This document shows, one piece after another, positions 13,101 to 23,044 of a stretch of DNA of 64,000 bases. Under the pieces are notes generated by a model. It made no database searches. It was not told where the DNA came from and saw nothing but the letters and a program-made list of their open reading frames with translations. The position numbers were made by a program, and so were the translations under genes. Position 1 is the first letter of the stretch, and each line of letters opens with the position of its first letter. This DNA is from Leishmania mexicana MHOM/GT/2001/U1103. Its lineage: Eukaryota; Euglenozoa; Kinetoplastea; Trypanosomatida; Trypanosomatidae. The DNA lies in the NCBI RefSeq assembly GCF_000234665.1, contig NC_018334.1, forward strand, positions 1,054,001-1,118,000. The letters run 5' to 3'.

Positions 13101-13451
13101 AAACGCGGGGGGGGGAGGAGGAGGAGGACTCACGAAAAGGCACGGCGTAGACAGAGGGAGAGAGGAAGAAGGAATGCCGTGAGGAGTATCGCTTATAAAA
13201 CAGCAGGAGAATGCGTCAGAGGATGCCGTCACCTCATGGGCAAAAGAAAACCAAGCACCACAGGCACATGCAACGTAAGCGAGGAGTCGTGTACACGAGA
13301 GAGGCCCGTTTCATGCAGTACGCCAGCACGATTCCGGAGAGCCTTTGTACCCATTCGTGAAAAGGGAGCGCCGCGCTTTTTTTTTGCCAGCGAGCCCCCG
13401 TTCGAGTGAAGAGCGAAGGCCCCTCAGTGCGCTTGCGCCGCCTGTCACTGT
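10108..13451. other. Spacer without recognisable gene (3.3 kb)
   Basis: Purine-rich on the plus strand over 10340-10700 and 12540-13180, consistent with pyrimidine tracts on the transcribed strand. Contains short CA runs (10504-10522, 12588-12612, 12718-12735) and a poly-C stretch at 11507-11516. Open frames here (up to about 189 codons) are pyrimidine-tract translations or have no family resemblance. I see no RNA gene. Confidence 0.5.
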
Positions 13452-14909
13452 TCACAAGCTGACGAAGTTCCAGCGCGCCGCCTGCGCGCGCTTCCACTTC
13501 TTTGCATGCTGCTGTTGAGCCACAAGGACCTGCGTCAGTCGCCGCTTCTCTTCCTCGCTCACGCAGATGCGCCCCCAGTCGGGAGATGGCACAAAACGGG
13601 CACTTCGCGCCGAGTAACCCAGCGTTGCCTCCACGTTGAAAGGGCGACTGCGCGAAAGGTTGCTCTTGGGTCCTTCCATGATGGGCTGCGGCCACTGCCT
13701 GCCGACTTTCGATCGGGCGTGTGATGAGGCGCATGGCGGTACCACGGCAGGTGCCCTCGCCAGGTGATAGTGCCTGCCGACGTGATGACGGTGGTGGTGA
13801 CGGTCCTGCAGAGCGAAGGCGCCTCCTTGCCCCTCTTCCTCCTCTACGACATTCGTGACGGTCATGGAGCCCTTCTGCTTCTGCCATGAGCGACGCGCAT
13901 CAAGGCATACACTAGGGGAAGCGAGCGCAGGCTCCCAGGCGCCGCCGTCTTCCGTGTGTTCCACTACTTGGCTATGGCCTGTTGGCATCATGACACCAAA
14001 GGTATGCCGCCGTGACAGCGTGCTCTGGCTGGTGAGCACGGTGCTAGAACTCTCATCCGCTTCTGTGCAGATGGTTGCCCGCGGAAATATCGAAGAGACC
14101 TCCCAACACGACGCCGAGTCGGTGCGGCTCTCCGGCTGCAGCACGAGGCCGGATTCGACGCTCGACATGCACGACGTTTCGTCCGCGTGCCTCCACACTA
14201 AGTCATCAGTGCAGTCGGACGCGATGCCAAAGGAGAAGCCGCGCCACAGGGCCTTGTGTGACTGCCTGGAAAAAGTTCTGGCTTCCGTCCCGAACGCCTT
14301 GCACGACATCGTCTCCTGTGATACGGCGCCTTTTTTCTCCCCACCGTCGTCGCCCTTCGGACTGTAGGCAGCCGTTTCCGTGCTCGGCACCGCTGCCGCT
14401 GCGGCGTGGGAGTGAGTCACCACCGCGCGGAAGTTGTTAGGCTCTAATTCCGCCGTGCGCGGTAGGCAGTATATTGACTTGAAGGGCGTGAGAGTGTAGC
14501 CGTTGTCGTTCTCTTCGTCAGGGATGTGGTACATGGAATACCTCGGTGCCGTCGGTGTATCTGCGACGAGAGAAGTGTGTGGTACAGTGGTTTCTGCAGT
14601 GCTGCCGTTGCAGAAGCTTCGGTTTGAGGACAGCCTCTCTGCACAAGACGGCAGAAGAGTGGCACCCATCGGCTCTGAGACAGACAGGGGAACCGATTCC
14701 ACCGCACACAGGGCCTCACACGAGTTGTCGCATCCAACACACACATCAGCTCTGGCATGCGTGGGTGACCTGTGACGGCGAGAGGTTTTCCCTGTGAAAG
14801 TGCTAGGGTGCCTTGTGCTTTCCAGGTGGCTGCACCGGCGGGTGAGACCCATACGTGTCACCGCTGATGAGGACACAACGTCATTTTCACGTGTGCAAGT
14901 GACGCCCAT
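13452..14909 (-). CDS. Hypothetical protein (485 aa), predicted N-acylated, shares C-terminal motif with the next gene upstream
   Basis: The frame is open further upstream, but I place the start at 14909 because it gives MGVTCTREND, with Gly2 for myristoylation and Cys5 as a possible palmitoylation site; the 25 residues before it look like translated 5' UTR. Low-complexity, Ser/Thr-rich protein with a His-rich patch (RHHHRHHVGRHYH, in the last third). The C-terminal part contains WPQPIMEGPK, then FNVEATLGY and SPDWGRI, and ends in a basic/Gln-rich helix-like tail. This block resembles the end of the protein encoded at 19181-21679. No known domain, no transmembrane segment. Function unknown. 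Confidence 0.8.
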   Translation of the reverse strand: MGVTCTRENDVVSSSAVTRMGLTRRCSHLESTRHPSTFTGKTSRRHRSPTHARADVCVGCDNSCEALCAVESVPLSVSEPMGATLLPSCAERLSSNRSFCNGSTAETTVPHTSLVADTPTAPRYSMYHIPDEENDNGYTLTPFKSIYCLPRTAELEPNNFRAVVTHSHAAAAAVPSTETAAYSPKGDDGGEKKGAVSQETMSCKAFGTEARTFSRQSHKALWRGFSFGIASDCTDDLVWRHADETSCMSSVESGLVLQPESRTDSASCWEVSSIFPRATICTEADESSSTVLTSQSTLSRRHTFGVMMPTGHSQVVEHTEDGGAWEPALASPSVCLDARRSWQKQKGSMTVTNVVEEEEGQGGAFALQDRHHHRHHVGRHYHLARAPAVVPPCASSHARSKVGRQWPQPIMEGPKSNLSRSRPFNVEATLGYSARSARFVPSPDWGRICVSEEEKRRLTQVLVAQQQHAKKWKRAQAARWNFVSL

Positions 14910-17900
14910 CGTGCGCGTGTTGGACGTGTGGCGAAGCGGCAGAGCTGGAGAGAGAGAGAGTGCGAGGGAGCGGGAGAGACACACGTGAAGAGGTCAAGAT
15001 CGCGTCGCGGGTGACGCGCACATGGGCAGCAACAACGGAGACTCGCAGTACGCTCTACGCAACGGACCTCCTGCGATGCAGTACCAGGCAACGCGATAAG
15101 GAAAGAAAAGGATGAGGAGGGGGGGCGTCAAGGGGCGGCGGTTGAGGGGGATGCACGGGAATATGAGGACACTGCTGCACGACAAAACAGAAAAGGAAAG
15201 GCGCCGAAAAAAAAGAAAGTGTATCATGTGACACGGTGTTCGTCGCCTGCGCATATGACGAGGAGAGGCACAGAGGGAAACGAAAGAGGCTGAGGATTGG
15301 GAAGCGGGGAGGGGGGAGATCGTATGGTGATGGGGAATGCGAGGTTGGTGGGAGAGGGGCGCCGAGGACAAACAAAGCGGTAGCCGAAAATGATATGTTC
15401 GACGTAAAGGAAGAGACAGAGGACGCGAGAGAGGCAGCCGCTGTATAGCGCAGGCGACAGCGGAAGGGAGACACTAAACGGGAAACGAGTGAGAACACCG
15501 TTGCGCCCGACGTACAGATGCAGAGGGGGAGGAGTCAACGAGAGGGGTGGGGGGTGGGGAAGGGGAAGCGAACAAACCAAGGCGTACAGGGCGACGCAGT
15601 ACCGAAAAAAAAAGAATAGGGAAGAGCAAACAATAAAATGCTCAGAAAACATGTATGCACAAGGCGGAGAGGAGGACGCGGTATAACGTTTCTGAGGATT
15701 CCCCGATCCCGAGTGGCGCGTGTCGATCGCCCTGACGCCGGAGTCGCACGTGAGGGTGGCACGAGACACAGACGGGAGGAGGGCAGCGGAGAAGAGGAAA
15801 GAAGGGGAGGGAGAAAAGCAAAACGCGAACACGAAGGCGCCGGTAGAAGACGCAGGCGATGGAGACAACACAACACAACCGTGGCAGCACACATATGCAC
15901 ACACGCACACGCAACCAAGAAAAGAACGCCAAAAGGCGGTGGGGGGAGGTGGAGGCGGGGAGGTGCAACAAAATAGACGGGAGTGCGAATGAAAACCGAG
16001 GAGGAGGCGGAGAGGGTAACGGTGAGGGAGGGGGGGGCGTGAAGGGATCCGACGAGTGCGACAAGACGGATCAAACAACGGCAGCAACGGTGCGAAGCGA
16101 GAGGACTACACAAGTTCAGGGGGGAGGGAGGGAGGGGGAGGGGAACAAAGAAAGAGTCGTCAAGTCCACCCCCTCTTCACCACTGCCGCGATAATGGGGC
16201 ACTCGCGCGCCACGTCCCGGATGCAGACCAGACGCAGAAGGAGAGATCCACGACAGCAGGAAAGAGAAGAGCGTGTTTCTGCTTTGATAGTCCTTTCCTA
16301 CCCATGCCCATGCACTGCCCGACCACTTGGGCTGCCGTGGTATCAATTCGTTTTTCTCTTTTTTTTTGATATCTTTGACTGTGGTGCCGGTTTCTGGAGA
16401 GGAGACGGTGAGTGAATCACATGAAGCGAAGAAGGAGGGAGGAAGTTGCACCGTGGACACGTCGGGCCTCTGTTCCGTGTGGGGGCGCTGATTCGGTGAC
16501 TGAAACAGTGTCTCGCACGGCTATGCTTTGCTGTGCGAGTCCCGACGAGAATCTACCCTATGCATAATCGTGGCGTGCGTGCAGTGAGAGGAGCGACAAA
16601 GCGGGGAGCGAGAAGCAAGGAGACGCGTTTGGGAAAAAGCAGCGGTGCGCGATGACGTGAACACAGCGTTGGTGCAAGGGAGACCACCCCCGTGACCCGT
16701 TTCCAAGCATGAAGAAGTTAGCCATGCGCATAGAGTCTCTTGGCGGACCCGGTATAGCACGACAGCGCAGAAAAGGCGCCCTGTTCAGCTGCCGTGGCGG
16801 CATCCTTTCCTTTCTTCGATATTCGGATGATCTTTTTTTTCTTGTCCTTTGAGCAAGACTCATGGTCGCTCGAGAGCTGCAAGGCAGGAATTATCCGTGG
16901 ATCCAGAGAAAATGACTGCCATAGGCAGCGCTCACAGACCGGGGGAGAGGACGACGAGCGCACTGGCTGTCCCAGTAAGAAATGAAAAACAAAAGGAGAT
17001 TGAGAGCGACCCCTCAAAGAGATGACTCCAATCGCATCAGACGCCTCCGTGCCGATACCGTTCGAGCGCCATCGAAAAGACATATTAATAAGAGAGACAG
17101 CGGGAGAAGGAGTGGTCGCACGCAATCACATACCGCTCAGCAAGGCACCAACGGCAGTGACCTCCCCCTCCTCCAAACAGCAACACAAAACGGAGAAGAG
17201 AGAGAGAGGAGAGTGAGGGCAATACAGGGAAACAGACGCGGGGTCGGGGCGCACCAGCACCCACCCACCCACGCGAAAAAACAAAGGGGTCTGTGCACGC
17301 AATGACACCCAAGCATCCGCATATCGTGGAGGAGAGAGAGAGAGAGCGGAGGGGAAGGGGGATGGGAGAGGGTTTAGAGGATGAGGAAGCGAAGGAGAGC
17401 GTTCGACAAAACAAATGTACGATGTAAGCAAATAACCGGAAAAAAACAAGGCACAGAGAATGCCGATGAGACGAGCAGTAGGAACACCATCAAAGAGCAG
17501 AGGAGGGAAGTGTGATGGAGGGGGGAAGGGTGAGGAGCAGACACCGCGGCACTCACCAGTTCGCCCCGTGTCCGCACTCCCAGAGACTGTTGAGGTTTCA
17601 AAAAAAAAAAAGAAAGAAGAACAGATTAGAATGCGAGTAACAATGGCGCAGGTGCAAAAGCCCCTGCTCGCTCACGAGGCCCGATGGTGAGACGGGCCAC
17701 GCATCGCAGCGGATAGAATGCTTTTTCGTCAGCGTATCCGTGTCCACACAGCCATATAGCACGACCTCACCTCCACCCTACCACCCCCTCGGCCTGTCAC
17801 AGCTCCCCCACGTCGCATGGCGCGATGGCAGCCGTAGATGCGCGCTACAGCAGTGCACCGACTCAGCCATCTGAGCGCGGCCTCTGCCTCGAGCTCTACG

Positions 17901-19180
17901 CACCCGCTTCCCAAAGGCCGCACCCACTATGCCGGCCGCCACCCCTGGCGCATCCCCCTCCGGGTGTTTCCGGCGCCGCACCAGTAAGCAGCGAGGGCCG
18001 GGCGAGAGACGCTCGAGCTCCCTTGACACCTCGCCCATCGTATGGATGGTGCACGCGTGCCCGGTGTCACAGGCCGCTCCGACCTCGCGCCATTCAGGAC
18101 CCCACCGCCCCAATCGGCAGCCGTACATCGCACCGGCCTCGGCCTACGTTGCAGGTGCCCGGCCCTGCCACCGTCAGAGGTGGCTCAGCATTGACAGGGG
18201 ATAAGGTGTGCTGCTTGGCTCCCCGACACACAGAGTTGGCGGAGGGGCACTGGAGCTTGCGATACCACGCACTGGAGGTGTCCACACGCCATCCGCCGGT
18301 GAGGAGCGAAGTGGGGTGACGCAAAGGACAAGGATCACCCCCTCTCTTGCGCGGCACTGAGGTAGGATAAAGAGACCCCACACACACATGCGTCCCCAGC
18401 CCTCCCCCGTTTCCCCATGGAACTCGAAGGAGGGAGAGGGGACCCGATTCAAGTGGGGGGGGGGGAGGAGGAGTTCACGGATTCTGGTGCAATGGTCTCT
18501 GCATGCTTCAAGACGATACCGAGCGAGATCAACCACCACCTCGGGTTCTGCGGGACGCATCCCGGCTGCTGTCATTTACATGCCTCCTCGGACCTGTTCA
18601 GCGGCTCTCCAGTCTCGCTCAGCGAAGTGAGAGAAAAAAGAATAAGTAGCGTGTGGCCGCTGACAGAAACATGGCAAAGCACACGACGCAGCTCCAGTCA
18701 CATCGAATCGACGACGGAGCGATCCCCCTTCACCTGCAGCACTCCGTTGACAACTTCACAGCGGCGTCGTGGAAGACGGCATGAAGCGCGCAGCGTCTTC
18801 GTACGCGAAGCCACTGTCACACCTGCGTGCGCTCTATCACTACCGCACAGGCGATGCGCGGCCTGGATCTCCTTCCCAAGCAACTTGCAATGACCACACA
18901 CCCACCCACCCACACACACCCACGCAACGCAACAGGGCAGAAGTAAAACGCCAGGCGAAAGACGAGCCAGCCATTAAAGGCACGTCTGCAGTTTGATCTG
19001 CGTTCGAATCCAGCCCGTCACCGTCAGGGGAGTGGGGGGTCCCTGTCTTGATGTATCACTAATAGGCGAATACGTTGGTGTCACCTTCACCCCTCACAGT
19101 ATCTGCACACTTTTACCATGAGCGCACAACAACAAGAGCAGGGAAAGAGCATCGGTTCACGTCTGTCGACCGTCCGTTTC
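14910..19180. other. Spacer (4.3 kb) containing one family A repeat
   Basis: From 14985 to 16200 and 16980 to 17560 the plus strand is strongly purine-rich, consistent with pyrimidine tracts on the transcribed strand. A 600-bp family A element lies at 17721-18322. The rest has no recognisable gene; the longest frame (15224-16087, minus) is a pyrimidine-tract translation rich in Pro, Leu and Ser. Confidence 0.5.
17721..18322 (-). repeat. Family A dispersed repeat, copy A1 (SIDER-like degenerate retroposon)
   Basis: About 600 bp matching 33913-34514 with only a handful of mismatches, at a constant offset of 16192. I orient it on the minus strand because its left end then becomes a 3' end with an A-rich tail (CGCTGACGAAAAAG). 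It starts 859 bp downstream of the stop codon at 19181, so it probably lies in that gene's 3' UTR. Frames inside are short and conflicting. Leishmania SIDER elements have this size, placement and orientation; the family assignment is an inference, since I could not compare it with a SIDER consensus. Confidence 0.75.
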
Positions 19181-21679
19181 CTACCTTTCCATCTCATCCG
19201 CCAGCTTTATGGAGTTCCAACACGGCGAGTTCACGCGTTTCACATCGCTCAGGCGAATGCCGCTCAGGGCAGTAAAGTCCACAAACTTCGATTGACCCGT
19301 GTACACTTTTGGACCGCTGTAGATGTCCGGCTGCGGCCATGGCATCTTGGCGCTGCTACTCGGGCATCCTCGTCTGCTCCCAGATCGTCCCTGTCGATGG
19401 TGTGCATAGGGGTGTGGCTGTGGTTGCGTGTGTTTCTCGTAGCCCGCGGTGAGCGAGTGGAAGTGGTGCCGCCGTTGCTGTTCCTGGAACAGCTGCTGGC
19501 GCTGCTGCTGCATGATTCGTTGCCGCCTCATCTGCTCCTGCGTCCGCGGGTCAGGGTGGCGCTGGTACGCCGGATACAGATTTGTGTTGCCGTTGCTGTA
19601 GTCATAGCACCTGCCGCCCCAGCTGCCTTTGACAGATCCGTTGTGGGGTACTGGTTGCCGCCTTTGCCGCTGGGCAGGTGCGGCTGGAGGAGCGGGAGCT
19701 GCATAAGACGGCGGTGCTTGCTGATCGTGTGAAGTGTCGGGGAAACGCCTCGTCTCGGATGGCGAGGGCGGGCGAGTGGCACACAGTTCGCTCTCGCCTT
19801 CCTTTCCCGCGTGGGCTGCGCCGTCATCCGCAGTAAACGCGTCCGCCTCACCAAAGACAAGACTCTCATCGCTGCTGTTGGAGCTGCGGAAGTCATCCCA
19901 CAAATCGCTCATGTTTGGGATCAGCAGCGGGCGGCCATCGGCGTCATAGACGGACACCTCGTCGTCGTCTGAGTCGAAGATGTAGCGGCTTTCTGTTGTG
20001 GCATCGAGGAGGAAGCTGCCATTTCGATTAGCGCCGCCGGCAGAGGCTTCCTGCAGTTGATTATTCGGCAGCACGTTGAGCTCCAGAGCGCCAGAAACGC
20101 TCGAGACTCTCTGCGACAGCGCCCGCGATGCCCTCACCAGTGTCTTCCTCTCCATCACCTTATTGGCAACGAGTGCAATGTACTTCCACTGCGACAGGGC
20201 TAGGTCATTAACGCGGCGTAGCACCGCTGTCCCGGCTGTCTGGCTGCACACGCTCTCCTCCATGTCCTCCTCCATCTTCTTGGGGTGCACGCTCACACTC
20301 TCGGAGGCTTCCGTTGCAGTGTCCTCGACATGCCGCCCTAGCCGCGCGTTCGAACTGCTTCCCTCATTTTGTTTTATTTTCGAAGCCACACGGGACGTCA
20401 TGCTCACCGGAGGAGTCGCAAAGTCCGAGGTGGTGCCGGCAAGAGAGAATACGCCAGCGCTCTGGCCCACTGGTTGATTAAAGGCGGTGCCGTTATACAT
20501 TCCTGTGGGCTCATCGCAGCGGAGGTCGTACGAGGGTGTCGCAAAGAGCGATGCGAAGTCGAGGCGGCTGAAACCGGAGGCCTCGCTCGAGTCGCAGTTC
20601 TTCGCACTCGACGAATTCGCCGGATCACTGGTAGCATCGCTGGCGTGCCTTGAAGACCGAAGCGTACGGAGAAGACCGCTGCGATTCGCTCGTCCGCCTC
20701 TGATGGCAGTGCCACCCGCACCATCGCTCATCGCTCCCGTCGTCTCGTTACGAGTGCCGCTCATGAACCTGGAAAGATAGAGCATCGCCTCGTGAAAGTT
20801 TTTCTCGACTTCGGGTTCATGCACAGATGCATTGTTGTCCACGCTATCACTCTCCGTGCGCCTCCGCGGAACTGTATCAGGGGCCGGCTCACTAGCGCCC
20901 TTGAGTGCATGGGACGGCTGCAGCACTGCAAGCGTCCGACACTGCAGCATAGAGTACGGCGGCTCTGAAGGATGCGGCTGCGGAGAGCTTTCATTCACCT
21001 CAGTCCCGCTGTTGTCGTAGAGAGTCCCGTACATGACACAGCTGTCTAGAGTGTGCGCCAAATTCGCTGTGAGCCGGCGGGGCATCGTGTAGATACCCAC
21101 GCATCCCTCATTGCCAGCAGTCTTCGGTGTCGAGGCGGTAGCTGTGGGGGGACCGAGCGGCGCCTTGGCGTTGGCCCGTGGTAGACGCTGTTGACCTTGA
21201 CCCAGTGGTGCCAGAGGAGACGTCATCCGCGGCCGCTGTGAAGGCGATGCCAGGAAAGGGGTGTGGGAGCCACTCCTTGTCGGTGAGGCACTGAGTGCTT
21301 TTATGGACTGCTTCTGCTGGGCTGGCGAGCGCGAAAGGAGCGGCGCGCCACTAATCGAGGGAAGACCTGTGCGTTGGCCTGCATCACCGGTGGCCTTGCT
21401 GCTTATTGGTCGGCCTGGCACCGAGGAAGGAGAGAAGTCACTGCTTTCTACGCGTTGCGCGTCCGCAGTTCGGTGAGACCTGATCGTCGATCTGTCGGAG
21501 GGCACGCAGAGGGGGTTGTTCTGCTGGTCCCTTGCCGTTGTAGCGGACCGCGCGCAAGGCTTGGGCGAGCTGTCGGGAGTGTGCGGCGGGGCCCCGTCGC
21601 CGGTAGTGCTCGGAGTCGCATCTGGCTGGCATATGCTCTCCCTTGACACCTTCCAGAGGGCGCTCAGTTTTTGCAGCAT
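19181..21679 (-). CDS. Hypothetical Ser-rich protein (832 aa) with Gln/Arg/His-rich C-terminal region
   Basis: The frame extends upstream to 21880, but the first 67 residues are Cys/Pro/His-rich and unlike the rest, so I choose ATG 21679 (MLQKLSALWKVSRES), whose first residues could form an amphipathic helix. The protein is mostly disordered, Ser/Pro/Thr-rich. It has a more ordered-looking stretch near DSDDDEVSVYDADGRPLLIP and SDLWDDFRSSNSSDES, then a Gln/Arg/His-rich low-complexity zone. The C-terminal block has WPQPDIYSGPK, then FVDFTALSGIRLSDVKR and SPCWNSI. That block resembles the end of the protein at 13452-14909. No known domain. Family A repeat A1 lies in its likely 3' UTR. Function unknown. 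Confidence 0.8.
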   Translation of the reverse strand: MLQKLSALWKVSRESICQPDATPSTTGDGAPPHTPDSSPKPCARSATTARDQQNNPLCVPSDRSTIRSHRTADAQRVESSDFSPSSVPGRPISSKATGDAGQRTGLPSISGAPLLSRSPAQQKQSIKALSASPTRSGSHTPFLASPSQRPRMTSPLAPLGQGQQRLPRANAKAPLGPPTATASTPKTAGNEGCVGIYTMPRRLTANLAHTLDSCVMYGTLYDNSGTEVNESSPQPHPSEPPYSMLQCRTLAVLQPSHALKGASEPAPDTVPRRRTESDSVDNNASVHEPEVEKNFHEAMLYLSRFMSGTRNETTGAMSDGAGGTAIRGGRANRSGLLRTLRSSRHASDATSDPANSSSAKNCDSSEASGFSRLDFASLFATPSYDLRCDEPTGMYNGTAFNQPVGQSAGVFSLAGTTSDFATPPVSMTSRVASKIKQNEGSSSNARLGRHVEDTATEASESVSVHPKKMEEDMEESVCSQTAGTAVLRRVNDLALSQWKYIALVANKVMERKTLVRASRALSQRVSSVSGALELNVLPNNQLQEASAGGANRNGSFLLDATTESRYIFDSDDDEVSVYDADGRPLLIPNMSDLWDDFRSSNSSDESLVFGEADAFTADDGAAHAGKEGESELCATRPPSPSETRRFPDTSHDQQAPPSYAAPAPPAAPAQRQRRQPVPHNGSVKGSWGGRCYDYSNGNTNLYPAYQRHPDPRTQEQMRRQRIMQQQRQQLFQEQQRRHHFHSLTAGYEKHTQPQPHPYAHHRQGRSGSRRGCPSSSAKMPWPQPDIYSGPKVYTGQSKFVDFTALSGIRLSDVKRVNSPCWNSIKLADEMER

Positions 21680-23044
21680 GGAAGTCCCTGTGCGGACGCG
21701 ACGCTTTCGAAGAGGCAGCAGGCGCAAGCGCGGCTCTGTGTGCCTAGCAGAGAGACGGGGAAAACAGGGGATCGAGAATGGGAAGGGGACGTGGCAGTGA
21801 TGGTGCGCATCCGATGGCTCTGGGGCACGCCATGAGCGACAGAGTAGAGCCTGGAACACGCTCGTACAACAACGCGGCACAAAAGAGGAAGCAAGCGACT
21901 GGCAGGTGTCTGCTTGCGCTCAACGTGTACAGGGAGACGATTGGTCGCGGAGGCCACCTCAAACAAACAAACAAAAAAGAAATAAACGTGTGGGCGCTGC
22001 GCTGCGATTTGCGCAGGAATGCAAAGCGCGGTGGTACGGTGAGTGCACACGGCGACCAAACTGGCAGGGCGACCTTCGTGGAAGACGAGCGTGTGAGAAA
22101 GATGCCGGCTTCGCGTGCAGGCGAGCAGTGTATCTCTGATGCGTACGATTTTTTTTTTGGGGAGGGAAGATCGAATGGAAAGTAAACGCTGCATCAGCGA
22201 CGCGCTTCTCCCTTCCCTTCTGTTTGTCGACTCCGGCAGATGCAGACATGTTGAGCCCGAGCAAAACAGAAGGTGATGTCGGAGAGAGGGGGAGAGGGGA
22301 CTTTGTGTGGTGGCATGCGAGGCCCACTCGTGTTCTTTGTTTTGTTGGTCGACGATCTCTGCACGAACAACAGAAAACGAAAACGAAGAAGAAAAAGGAA
22401 CGCCGATGGAACCGGGGAGTGGTGCAGCGAGGCAGCTGCAGAGAATAGAGCGGAGAGGAGGACGTGAAAGTGCGTCATGTAACTGCGCTTGCAGTGTAGG
22501 ATAGCTCTCCGTAACTCCAGCCCGCGCGGGGCTGGAGAGATGTGAACACATGTGCGAAGGGGAGGGGGTGGGTAGGAGTAAGTCTAGTAGAGAAGGACGC
22601 CGGAGCGGCAAGGCTGGATAAAAAGTATGCTGTTGTCTCTGTTGACGAGAACAGCAATATATATATATATATAAACGGCATGCAAGATAGGCACATCAAC
22701 GAACGGCAGGCATTGCTATACGTTGCCACTGTCGTCCTGTATCCAAAGGGAAGTCGAGGTCTCATAACGGCACTCAACTCGCTGATGATGTGCGATANNN
22801 NNNNNNNNNNNNNNNNNNNNNNNNNNNNNNNNNNNNNNNNNNNNNNNNNNNNNNNNNNNNNNNNNNNNNNNNNNNNNNNNNNNNNNNNNNNNNNNNNACA
22901 GAAGAAAGAAAAAAAATGACGGTGTGCACGCCTGATACGACTCTACAGAGCAGAGACACGCAACACAAAAAACGTCTAAAGCGACGTCATCCATGGCGTT
23001 GTCCAAGAACAAATGAATCACCGATCTGCCCTGTACGCAGCGCG
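21680..23044. other. Spacer (1.4 kb) including an assembly gap
   Basis: Purine-rich on the plus strand at 22240-22480. A TA tract lies at 22657-22674, and a run of 100 Ns at 22798-22897. Reading frames that cross the Ns are artefacts. No gene seen. Confidence 0.6.
22798..22897. other. Assembly gap (100 Ns)
   Basis: One hundred consecutive N characters, the usual size for a gap of unknown length. It lies about 150 bp downstream of the stop codon of the 2291-residue repeat protein, so sequence content and distance here are unknown. Confidence 1.

Noticed and set aside
15224..16087. 287-codon minus-strand frame
   Set aside because: Composition (Pro, Leu, Ser, Phe, Cys) is what a translated polypyrimidine region gives. 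No domain.
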